Origin: an uncultured Lachnospiraceae bacterium
GTDB taxonomy: Bacteria; Bacillota; Clostridia; Lachnospirales; Lachnospiraceae
Length of the DNA: 11,434 nucleotides
Reading direction: 5' to 3'
Assembly: GCA_902783295.1 (NCBI GenBank)
Contig: CACZQT010000221.1
Location: forward strand, 1 to 11,434
The notes below the pieces were generated by a model, which saw nothing but the letters and a program-made list of their open reading frames with translations, was not told where the DNA came from and made no database searches. Each line of letters begins with the position of its first letter. Position 1 is the stretch's first letter. Of the stretch, positions 1 through 6,345 are shown in pieces. The translations under genes were made by a program, and so were the position numbers.

Positions 1-204
1 CACCTGGCAGACTACCAGTTTGTCTGCATCCGGGTGCTTTTCAACAGAAAGGATCTGTCCAACGACGATCTTCTCCAGGTTTTTGTCAAATTTCGTGAAA
101 AACTCTACCTTTGTCCCTGTCAGGGTCATCGCATCGGTGAATTCCTGCGGTGTAACGTCCAGTCCGGGTACATAGGCTTTTAACCAGGAATAGGCTGTAT
201 TCAT
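1..204 (-). CDS. pheT: Phenylalanine-tRNA ligase beta subunit, N-terminal part (cut by window edge)
   Basis: Only the first 68 codons are present; the frame stays open to base 1. The beta subunit joins PheS in a cytoplasmic alpha2-beta2 enzyme that charges tRNA-Phe. The start of the protein reads MNTAYSWLKAYVPGLD, as in bacterial PheT, and the OB-fold tRNA-binding (EMAP-like) domain begins at about residue 40, with the family's characteristic KHPDADKL stretch at about residues 56-63. The start at 204 follows a strong TAAGGAGG site (positions 213-220) at 8-base spacing. That site overlaps the pheS stop codon, so the two subunits are probably translationally coupled, as is usual for pheST. Identification is firm even though most of the gene is missing. 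Confidence 0.95.
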   Translation of the reverse strand, partial: MNTAYSWLKAYVPGLDVTPQEFTDAMTLTGTKVEFFTKFDKNLEKIVVGQILSVEKHPDADKLVVCQV

Positions 205-220
205 TACATGTACCTCCTTA
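202..220 (-). promoter_or_regulatory. pheT ribosome binding site with start-stop codon pair
   Basis: Read on the minus strand, the pheS stop TAA (220-218) runs straight into GGAGG (217-213). An ATG at 209-207 comes next and is immediately followed by TAA (206-204), whose last A is the first base of the real pheT ATG (204-202). The layout is therefore SD, ATG-TAA, overlapping ATG. The upstream ATG has only a 3-base spacing from GGAGG, whereas the pheT ATG has the optimal 8. This decides the pheT start. Confidence 0.7.
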
Positions 221-1237
221 GAACTGATTCAGGAACCGGATGTCGTTTTCATACAACAGCCGCATGTCATCGATCTCATACTTCAGCAGGGTAATACGCT
301 CCAGGCCGACGCCGAACGCAAAACCGGAATATTCTTCAGGATCGATACCACTCATCTTCAGTACTTTCGGATGCACCATGCCGCAGCCAAGGATTTCGAT
401 CCAGCCTTCGCCCTTGCACATGCGGCAGCCCTTGCCTCCGCACTTGAAGCAGGTGACGTCCATTTCCGCGGAGGGTTCGGTGAAAGGGAAATGATGGGGA
501 CGGAATTTGACCTTTGTTTCCGGTCCGAACATTTCCTTCGCGAACTCAGCCAGCGTTCCTTTCAGGTCTGCCAGGGTAATGTTTTTGTCGATGACCAGTC
601 CTTCGATCTGATGGAAGGACGGGGAATGGGTGGCATCCACCTCATCCGCACGGAACACACGCCCGGGAGCGATCATGCGGATCGGAGGTTTTTTCTTCTC
701 CATGACACGCACCTGGACCGGAGAGGTCTGTGTGCGGAGCAGGATATCCTTCGTGATGTAGAAGGTATCCTGTTCATCCTTGGCCGGATGGTTGGCGGGA
801 ATATTCAGGGCTTCAAAATTGTAATAGTCCAGTTCCACTTCGGGACCTTCCACCACTTCATAACCCATCCCCACAAAGATACGTTCAACCTCTTCCTGGG
901 CGATGGTGTTCGGATGACGATGCCCCACTTTATTTCTTTTCGCCGGAAGCGTAACATCGATGGTTTCCGCGGCCAGCTGCAGTTCGCGCTGCTTTGCCGC
1001 AATCCGCGCCTTAGCTTCTTCCAGCCGCTGTTCCAGCGCTTCCCGGGTATCATTGACCATCTGACCAACCTTCGGCCGGTCTTCTGCGGCTACATCCCGC
1101 ATACTCTTCAGCACCTGCGTCAGTTCACCCTTCTTCCCCAGGTAACGGACGCGGATATCATTCAGCCGTTCCAGGCTGTCAGATTCCTCCAGCATTGCCA
1201 GAGCTTCCTGGCGGATCTTTTCCAACAATTCTTTCAT
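218..1237 (-). CDS. pheS: Phenylalanine-tRNA ligase alpha subunit
   Basis: This is the catalytic subunit of the class II phenylalanyl-tRNA synthetase, which forms Phe-AMP and transfers Phe to tRNA-Phe. The 339-residue product has an N-terminal coiled-coil tRNA-binding region (about 1-90) followed by the class II core. Visible family landmarks are ETIDVTLP, MGYEVVEGPEVE, DYYNFEALN, HPAKDEQDTFY, RTQTSPVQVR (motif 2 region), the CFKCGGKGC cysteine segment, and GFAFGVGLERITLLKY (motif 3). I chose the ATG at 1237 over an in-frame ATG at 1288. It has AGAAGG five bases upstream, gives the usual family length, and aligns with known N-termini; the 1288 codon has no visible Shine-Dalgarno. The ATG at 1288 would add 17 residues. 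pheT follows after 13 bases. No T-box leader precedes the gene, so transcription probably comes from the promoter upstream of the XRE gene. Confidence 0.95.
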   Translation of the reverse strand: MKELLEKIRQEALAMLEESDSLERLNDIRVRYLGKKGELTQVLKSMRDVAAEDRPKVGQMVNDTREALEQRLEEAKARIAAKQRELQLAAETIDVTLPAKRNKVGHRHPNTIAQEEVERIFVGMGYEVVEGPEVELDYYNFEALNIPANHPAKDEQDTFYITKDILLRTQTSPVQVRVMEKKKPPIRMIAPGRVFRADEVDATHSPSFHQIEGLVIDKNITLADLKGTLAEFAKEMFGPETKVKFRPHHFPFTEPSAEMDVTCFKCGGKGCRMCKGEGWIEILGCGMVHPKVLKMSGIDPEEYSGFAFGVGLERITLLKYEIDDMRLLYENDIRFLNQF

Positions 1238-1340
1238 AGAAGCCTTCTTTCCCTCAAGTACCTGCCCTGTATTTTTCTGTGCATTCATGAACTATGTTTG
1301 CACGATTAAAGATCATTCTACTCCAAATCCTGCCGCTGCG

Positions 1341-1685
1341 TCAAGAGATTTCCTTCGTTCCGTCTGTTTCCTCATGACGGGTGAGAATCCGGGACACGCG
1401 CAGCTGATCCCGTTCCGGAAGCGCTGCGTACGCTGCAGCTGCTTCCTCCGGCGAAAGGATGCGGAACCAGCTTTCGGAAGCCTTTTTCCTCCCCTCCCGG
1501 AAGTACTGTTCCGGGACATGGTACAGGCTGCAGATCTTTTTCAGAACCTCCGGACGCATCCTGGCAGGATATTTCTGCTCATAGCGGCACAACGTGCTCC
1601 GGTTGATTCCGATGCAGGCCGCAGCCTGCTCCAGGCTCAGTCCCATGTTCACCCGGAGCTCATAGAGTTTTTCTTCATTGCTCAT
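1341..1685 (-). CDS. Small XRE-family helix-turn-helix regulator
   Basis: The 114-residue protein has an N-terminal Cro/C1-type helix-turn-helix at about residues 5-60. The visible core reads LSLEQAAACIGINRSTLCRYE, then KYP and a third-helix region ending LYHVPEQYF. The C-terminal half (about 65-114) is charged and helical and has no domain I recognise. The ATG at 1685 has AGGAG eight bases upstream. The gene has its own promoter and 5' leader, and it ends 52 bases before the pheS reading frame opens (103 before the preferred pheS start), with no terminator between, so it may be the first gene of an XRE-pheS-pheT transcript. XRE proteins of this size are often autorepressors, and a 10-bp palindrome sits inside its promoter. 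The target genes are unknown, and a direct link to pheST is inference. Confidence 0.8.
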   Translation of the reverse strand: MSNEEKLYELRVNMGLSLEQAAACIGINRSTLCRYEQKYPARMRPEVLKKICSLYHVPEQYFREGRKKASESWFRILSPEEAAAAYAALPERDQLRVSRILTRHEETDGTKEIS

Positions 1686-1703
1686 CCGTATTACTCCTGT
1701 TCC

Positions 1704-1720
1704 CCACCCCTTTGGGATGG
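1704..1720 (-). other. Small hairpin in the 5' leader of the XRE gene
   Basis: The leader between the predicted transcription start (about 1735) and the ribosome binding site contains CCATCCC AAA GGGGTGG on the minus strand. This is a 7-bp stem with one G-U pair and a 3-base loop. No U-tract follows it, so it is not a terminator. It may only stabilise or structure the leader. Confidence 0.3.
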
Positions 1721-1741
1721 CATTCCCCCCGGAACATCTCT

Positions 1742-1769
1742 ATCATACCAGAATTCTGCCGGATATCAA
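1742..1769 (-). promoter_or_regulatory. Sigma-A promoter of the XRE gene with internal palindrome
   Basis: On the minus strand there is TTGATA (1769-1764), a 16-base spacer, and TATGAT (1747-1742). The -10 is preceded by TGG, giving an extended TGn -10. Transcription should start near 1735, leaving a leader of about 50 bases. The spacer contains a perfect 10-bp palindrome CAGAATTCTG at 1749-1758, in the right place to be an operator. The -35 box overlaps the last codons of the upstream prepilin peptidase gene, so this promoter separates the XRE/pheST transcript from it. Confidence 0.7.
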
Positions 1770-2188
1770 CACCTCCAGAGACTGACCAGAAATATGCCCG
1801 CCGCCAGATAAGGTCCCAGCGCGATCTCCCTGATTCCCTTCCTGCGAAGCAGAAGAGCCGCTCCCAGAGCCGGCAGCAGGCCGGCCAGAAGAGCGGCCAG
1901 AATACCCGTACCGCCCAGCCTGACAGCTGATGCAGCCGTCAGGCGGATATCTCCCGCGCCAAGCCTCTGTCCTCTGTCTATACAGTAAAGAAGCCGTCCG
2001 GCCAGAAAAAGCGCAGCGGCTGCCCGCAGAGATACTGCCAGGCGGGCAGGATCCTGCGCCTGCCCGAGAATACCGGACAAAAGTAAACAGAGACAGCCTT
2101 CCTTCGGAATCCTGTGGGTTCTGAGATCCCTCCATCCGATAAAAACCAGGCAGGCGCTCCAGAGCAGCCACCAGACTGTTTGGGTCAT
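1766..2188 (-). CDS. A24-family prepilin peptidase (short, catalytic domain only)
   Basis: This is an integral-membrane aspartic protease of the type IV prepilin peptidase family, which cleaves class III signal peptides of pilins and pseudopilins on the cytoplasmic face. The 140-residue product has both catalytic-aspartate motifs: RDLRTHRIP with D21, and GAGDIRLT with D80 (the GxGD motif). It also has the C-terminal GPYLAAG signature. Hydrophobic segments fall at about 5-19, 32-42, 50-70, 85-112 and 125-138. The N-terminal cysteine-rich methyltransferase domain of full-length PilD/ComC is absent, as in the CpaA/TadV-type short enzymes. The start at 2188 has AGAGGAG six bases upstream; an in-frame TTG at 2206 lacks such a site. 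No pilin, ATPase or secretin gene is nearby, so its substrate must be encoded elsewhere. Confidence 0.85.
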   Translation of the reverse strand: MTQTVWWLLWSACLVFIGWRDLRTHRIPKEGCLCLLLSGILGQAQDPARLAVSLRAAAALFLAGRLLYCIDRGQRLGAGDIRLTAASAVRLGGTGILAALLAGLLPALGAALLLRRKGIREIALGPYLAAGIFLVSLWRC

Positions 2189-2203
2189 CTTTTTCTCCTC
2201 TTT

Positions 2204-2242
2204 CAATAAGAACAGCCGGAGAACATCTCTGCTCCCGGCTGT
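2204..2242 (-). terminator. Terminator of the GH25 lysozyme gene
   Basis: A perfect 8-bp stem ACAGCCGG/CCGGCTGT (2235-2242 with 2212-2219) encloses a 15-base loop. On the minus strand it is followed by TCTTATTG. It begins 33 bases after the lysozyme stop codon. The tail is only moderately U-rich, so some readthrough into the prepilin peptidase gene, which has no other visible promoter, is likely. Confidence 0.6.
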
Positions 2243-2275
2243 CTTCTGGAAAGTCCTTATTCTTTTGCTTTTTTA

Positions 2276-4234
2276 TCACTTATAATACGATGCCTTGGAA
2301 AATCCCGTGTACGTCTTGCCGCTGATTGTAACCGTCAGATGATACCACCAGTCACCCTTGCTGTCCCGGGTCCGGTAATCCATCGTCACGACTTTCTTCT
2401 TGGCAATGTTTTTCAGCTTCTTATAGGAGGTTCCGGCATACTGCCGCAATGCTACCTTTTTCGTTGCGGTCAGCTTCTTTTTCGTCGTTTTGGTAGTTGC
2501 GGCGCAGAGTGTGGAAAGAGCGCCTTTATCGATCTTCTCCTCGAGTTTTGCCTCTATGGCATCCACCACTTTTACAAAACCGCCAACCTTGTAGTAATAC
2601 TGCGTATATTTGTTCAGGCCGACATTCTTAAAGGTCTTTTTATTGCCGGCTACCGTAGCGATCTTCTCGTATTCGCCGTTCCGGGCGAGGCTTCTGTAAA
2701 TATAGTAGCCGTCGACTCCGGGAATAGCCTTCCACTTGATCGTCACACTCGTAGATGCTTTCTTGGACTGCTTCAGTCCCGTTACCTGAGGAATATAGAT
2801 ATCTGCCTGGCGGGAAGAAATGTATCCCGTCATTTCCATGGGAACCGTCGTTTCCTCGCCGTCCATTTCCCCGGGCACTTCCACCATGGCATCCACCTGA
2901 TACCAGACGTTTTCGTCTACGTTCCGTGTGGTGGAAACCACCGTAAGCAGGGTGCCTTCAGGGATCTGCCCTATGGTCTCATAGTATGCACCGGCATGTT
3001 CTTTCAGATTCACCGGCTGAGTGGTAATCACCTGGCGGGACAGCTCCTGTTCTGTCGTGGCGCTGGCAATTGCAGAGAAAGAACTGAAGGAGGTATCTCC
3101 GTAAATCCCTCTCACCTGGTAATAGTATTCCTGTCCCGGCCTCAGTTCTTCATCATCGAAGGACAGTTCTTCCGTTTCCGTAACCCGTTCGTATTCTCCG
3201 TCGTAGGCAGGGGAACGCCATACCTCGTACCGGACGGCATTTTCCAGTGCAGCCCAGTTCAGAGAAATCTCCGTGCTGCTCTCTTCCTCAGCCGTCAGGC
3301 TCTGCACCGCAGGCGCCGGATCTGCCGGAACAGGAACCGGCGTCCCCTTCGGGCGGTACCAGAAGTTCATGTCTACAGAACCGGTAACACCTTTCACCTT
3401 TCCGTTCTGGGCGTACTGCCAGAAAGAATACTTTCCGTCATAGTAGGTGTTGATGTTGTACCGGGCAAACCAGAATTCGTATTTCTCCTCAAGCTGGGCC
3501 GTATTGAGTTCTTTATTGAACCCTTCCAGGCCGTTATATATCACAGCTTTATATCCCGCTGCTTCGATAATTTCGCAGAAAGCTACATTGATGGCTGTAT
3601 ATTCGCTGCGGGACAGGGTGGTTCTGGCAAGACGTCCGCCTTCTGTCCGCTCACTGTCGAAAACAACGGGCAGATCCAGCTTTTCGTCCCGCAGAAGCTT
3701 CAGGACATAATTGGCTTCATCCTTTGCTTCCTGCACAGTGATCGCCTGCGAGAAATAGTAGATGCCGAAAGGAATCTTTGCCTTCTTTACGCCTTCCAGC
3801 GCTTTATCGTAACATTCGTCTTTATTGAACTCGCCGGTCGCCAGGCGGCTGTAACCGATCCGCAGGAACACGAACTCAATCCCGTCCGCTTTTACCTGTT
3901 CCCAGTCGATGGCTTTGCTCTGGTAATTCCACTTGGATACGTCAATACCGTAGGAAATGTCACAGTTCTGGAACTGTTTCGAATGCTGATATTTCAGGCC
4001 GGTATATTTGTTCGGGATTTTATCCTCCACATATTTGCTGGAATCCACTTTTGACGCCTGTGAAGGAGTAACCTCTTCTTCTCCCACCGACGCTGCCGTA
4101 CCGTAACGCTTCACATAATCCGGGTCATCCCAGTCCGGTTTCATCCCCGCCTGTACCTGCCGCCCGGAAAGCAGCAGGATGGTGAGGAGAAACGCTCCCA
4201 GGATCCAATTCATATATTTTGTTTTCCTATGCAT
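2276..4234 (-). CDS. Secreted GH25 lysozyme with two FnIII/SH3-like repeat units
   Basis: This is a predicted exported muramidase hydrolysing the beta-1,4 bond between MurNAc and GlcNAc in peptidoglycan. The 652-residue product has a signal peptide (charged MHRKTKY, hydrophobic 9-22, likely cleavage after VQA at 29) and a linker (30-94). The GH25 domain at about 95-296 contains GIDVSKWN (D98), FVFLRIGYS, PFGIYYFSQA, PVVFDSE (D193, E195, the catalytic DxE) and SVDMNFW (D288). A proline-rich hinge follows, then FnIII (about 308-395), an SH3-like segment (about 402-478), a second FnIII (about 482-580) and a second SH3-like segment (about 588-652), which is lysine-rich and probably binds the wall. 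The ATG at 4234 has AGGAGG eight bases upstream; the upstream in-frame ATG (4300) lacks a comparable site and would bury the signal peptide. The gene is monocistronic or leads a short transcript. The role could be wall remodelling or lysis of other bacteria; the sequence cannot say which. Confidence 0.92.
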   Translation of the reverse strand: MHRKTKYMNWILGAFLLTILLLSGRQVQAGMKPDWDDPDYVKRYGTAASVGEEEVTPSQASKVDSSKYVEDKIPNKYTGLKYQHSKQFQNCDISYGIDVSKWNYQSKAIDWEQVKADGIEFVFLRIGYSRLATGEFNKDECYDKALEGVKKAKIPFGIYYFSQAITVQEAKDEANYVLKLLRDEKLDLPVVFDSERTEGGRLARTTLSRSEYTAINVAFCEIIEAAGYKAVIYNGLEGFNKELNTAQLEEKYEFWFARYNINTYYDGKYSFWQYAQNGKVKGVTGSVDMNFWYRPKGTPVPVPADPAPAVQSLTAEEESSTEISLNWAALENAVRYEVWRSPAYDGEYERVTETEELSFDDEELRPGQEYYYQVRGIYGDTSFSSFSAIASATTEQELSRQVITTQPVNLKEHAGAYYETIGQIPEGTLLTVVSTTRNVDENVWYQVDAMVEVPGEMDGEETTVPMEMTGYISSRQADIYIPQVTGLKQSKKASTSVTIKWKAIPGVDGYYIYRSLARNGEYEKIATVAGNKKTFKNVGLNKYTQYYYKVGGFVKVVDAIEAKLEEKIDKGALSTLCAATTKTTKKKLTATKKVALRQYAGTSYKKLKNIAKKKVVTMDYRTRDSKGDWWYHLTVTISGKTYTGFSKASYYK

Positions 4235-4324
4235 GAAACAGCCCTCCTGAAGGCATTTCTGCCGCATTTTTCCGGCGTATGCCGTTTTTTGCCGAATCAT
4301 TTCATCGATCCGGCCGTCTCAAAA

Positions 4325-4383
4325 TATTACAAACTTATTACACTTATAATGGCATATTATTACAGAAGGGTAATGTTTGTCAA
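4325..4383 (-). promoter_or_regulatory. Promoter of the GH25 gene with 11-bp-phased repeat array
   Basis: On the minus strand a consensus TTGACA (4383-4378) is followed by either TGT-AATAAT (-10 at 4361-4356, 16-bp spacer, extended -10) or TAATAT (4359-4354, 18-bp spacer). Transcription should start near 4348, giving a leader of roughly 113 bases. Pentamers ATTAC (plus strand) at 4326, 4337 and 4359, and the inverse GTAAT at 4370, all lie on one 11-bp grid; the 4348 position is degenerate. The pair at 4359 and 4370 forms ATTAC-N6-GTAAT between the -10 and -35. The pattern fits a phased regulator-binding array. The 5' leader downstream (4235-4347) matches no riboswitch I recognise. Confidence 0.65.
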
Positions 4384-4405
4384 GGTTTTTCGTAAAACTT
4401 TCCGT

Positions 4406-6241
4406 TTAATCCGTGAGTTCATCCATAGCCAGGCAGGCTTTTGTCCAGGCATCCCTGGCCTTTTCCCTGGCTTCCAGAAGATTTCTGCATTCCTCTTCGC
4501 TTCCGCTCCAGGCAGCCTCCTCCAGTGCCAGAGCCGCAGCTTCGAATTCATTCCTCCTTTGCTCCAGTTCCTCCTCCCGCAGAGACAGCTGCCAGTCTTT
4601 CCAGACAGCCCCGGAAGGCAGTTCCCGAAGCCTTCCCGGCTCCCCCCTCGGTACAGACCGCAGACCTTCAATCAAAGCCTGTTCTTCCGCCGTACGCTGC
4701 GCAGAAAGGGTCTCACCGTCTCCCGTCCGGTTTCTCTTCCGGCGGTAATGGCTGTAACCGAATGGATAATAAGTGACCGGCTCTCCGGGCATTCCGAAAA
4801 TCAGCAGGGAATCCGCCAGGGCATCTGTAAAATACCGGTCATGCGAAACGAAAAGCAGCGTTCCCTGATATTGTTTCAAAATGTCCTCCAGCGCTTCCCT
4901 GGCCGGAATATCCATATGGTTGGTCGGTTCATCCAGAAGCAGCAGATTCGGTTTCTCCTGAAGGATGGCAGCCAGAGCCAGGCGTACTTTTTCCCCGCCT
5001 GACAAGGCACCTATCCTGCGGCGGACGGCATTCCCGGGGAAAAGATATCCTGCCAGAGCAGCGCGTGCCTCCTGCTCGGTAAGCACAGGAAAGCGCTTTC
5101 GGAACCACTCCAGCACTGTCTCTTCTCCGGTGAGCCCGGCTGTGTCCTGCCCCAGATAGGCCATTTCTACCCCGTTTCCAATCGAAAGACGGCCGGAAAG
5201 GGGCGCCAGTTCCCCCGACATTGTTCTGAGAAAAGAGGTTTTTCCCGCTCCGTTCTTTCCGAGGATCCCTGTTTTTCTGCCCCGGCGCAGCCGGAAGGTG
5301 ACTGTATGCAGCGGTTCACCGTACCCGATCTTCAGATCTTCCATTTCCAGCGGCCATTTGCTGCAGGGATGAGCCGGAACAATCTTTTCGATATGTATCC
5401 CGCGGCCCTCCTCCCAGGGTTTTTCCACCCGCTCCATCCGCTCCAGCATTTTTTTCCGGCTGCGGGCAAAAGCCGCTTTTCTGGGTTTTGTTTTAAAACG
5501 TTCCACCAGATCCTTCAGGCGTTTTTCCTCCGCCTGCTGCCTCTCCCAAGCTGCCCTCCGGCGCTCCCACTCACGGCTGCGTTCCTCCCGGAACCGGCTG
5601 TAATTTCCGGCATAGCGGAACAGCCGTCCCTGGCGGATTTCCACCACCGTATCCGCCACGCAGTCCAGGAAATAGCGGTCATGGGAAGCAGCTACGACTG
5701 CGCCGGGATATGTCCGCAGGTATTCCTCCAGCCATTCCAGTGCCTCCAGGTCCAGATGGTTGGTCGGTTCATCCAGCAGCAGGATTTCCGGCTTCGCCAG
5801 AAGAAGCCGGATCAGGCTGATCCTGGTCTGCTGCCCGCCGGAAAAGCTTCCCATCCTTTTTTCAAGGCTCTCCGGCCGGAAACCAAAGCCCGTGAATATT
5901 TTCCTCGCCTCTGCCTGACGTACCGCAGCCTCCCTGGGATCCTCGATCACCGGAAGGCCCTTCTCCAGCCAGGCTGCGGCGCTCTCCTCAGGATCGTCCA
6001 CCGGAGACTGCTTTAAAAATCCTGTCGAAACCGCCCGTGCCGTCCGGAAAACCGAGTCCGGGTTCTTTTCATTGGAATCCGGTTCTATCTCTCCGGCAAG
6101 CAGCCGCAGCAGGGTGGTCTTTCCGCATCCGTTTGCACCGACCAGACCGATGTGTTCCCGTCCCCGGATTTCAAAATCAAAGTGGGAAAGGATGGTTTTC
6201 CCTCCCAGGCTTACACTACAGTCACGGATCTCCAGCAGCAT
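4406..6241 (-). CDS. ABC-F family ATPase (ribosome-associated type)
   Basis: This 611-residue soluble protein has two ABC domains in one chain and no membrane segments. ABC-F proteins bind the ribosomal E site and act on translation; some members protect ribosomes from antibiotics. Domain 1 has Walker A GANGCGKT (35-42), signature SGGQQ (134-138) and LLLDEPTNHLD (154-164). A charged interdomain linker (about 205-295, rich in Arg, Glu and Lys) corresponds to the P-site tRNA interaction motif. Domain 2 has GKNGAGKT (328-335), LSGGEKVR (413-420) and LLLDEPTNHMD (434-444). A C-terminal extension from about 500 is charged and probably coiled-coil. The start at 6241 has AAGGAG five bases upstream; the frame stays open to 6349, but that stretch only translates the palindromic repeat and was excluded. 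I cannot tell a housekeeping ABC-F from a resistance type. It lies 104 bases downstream of yitT. Confidence 0.9.
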   Translation of the reverse strand: MLLEIRDCSVSLGGKTILSHFDFEIRGREHIGLVGANGCGKTTLLRLLAGEIEPDSNEKNPDSVFRTARAVSTGFLKQSPVDDPEESAAAWLEKGLPVIEDPREAAVRQAEARKIFTGFGFRPESLEKRMGSFSGGQQTRISLIRLLLAKPEILLLDEPTNHLDLEALEWLEEYLRTYPGAVVAASHDRYFLDCVADTVVEIRQGRLFRYAGNYSRFREERSREWERRRAAWERQQAEEKRLKDLVERFKTKPRKAAFARSRKKMLERMERVEKPWEEGRGIHIEKIVPAHPCSKWPLEMEDLKIGYGEPLHTVTFRLRRGRKTGILGKNGAGKTSFLRTMSGELAPLSGRLSIGNGVEMAYLGQDTAGLTGEETVLEWFRKRFPVLTEQEARAALAGYLFPGNAVRRRIGALSGGEKVRLALAAILQEKPNLLLLDEPTNHMDIPAREALEDILKQYQGTLLFVSHDRYFTDALADSLLIFGMPGEPVTYYPFGYSHYRRKRNRTGDGETLSAQRTAEEQALIEGLRSVPRGEPGRLRELPSGAVWKDWQLSLREEELEQRRNEFEAAALALEEAAWSGSEEECRNLLEAREKARDAWTKACLAMDELTD

Positions 6242-6261
6242 AACCGCTCCTTCGCATAGTA

Positions 6262-6342
6262 TGGGACAGGGGGAGGACAGAGGGACAGTCCCCTTGTCAC
6301 AAAGTAACAAGGGGACTGTCCCTCTGTCCTCCCCCTGCTCCA
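6262..6342 (+). repeat. Palindromic intergenic element, copy A (REP/MITE-like)
   Basis: Two perfect 31-base inverted arms (6267-6297 and 6307-6337) surround a 9-base centre that itself pairs partly (AC/GT around AAA). Outside the arms, TGG/CCA pairing continues to 6262 and 6342. Each arm holds the smaller palindrome GGGACAGTCCC. The element fills the spacer between the yitT stop (6346) and the abcF ribosome binding site (6247-6252). It shares a 23-base arm core with copy B at 7246-7307 but has a longer stem and a different centre. The element is symmetric, so strand is nominal. No transposase lies in the window, so it would have to be mobilised in trans. In RNA it would form a very stable hairpin. 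Confidence 0.85.
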
Positions 6343-6345
6343 CTG

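Noticed and set aside
1238..1340. Possible T-box leader upstream of pheS
   Set aside because: Only 52 bases separate the preceding stop from the opening of the pheS frame (103 to the preferred start), and no T-box consensus, specifier stem or terminator is visible.
2339..4054. A 571-codon open frame on the plus strand
   Set aside because: It is exactly antisense to the GH25 lysozyme gene, whose domains and catalytic residues are clear; the plus frame has no recognisable domain and is a codon-composition shadow.
4273..4290. Plus-strand hairpin followed by six Ts (CGGC-GTAT-GCCG-TTTTTT)
   Set aside because: The stem has only four base pairs, and no plus-strand gene would need a terminator here; it sits in the lysozyme 5' leader on the minus strand.
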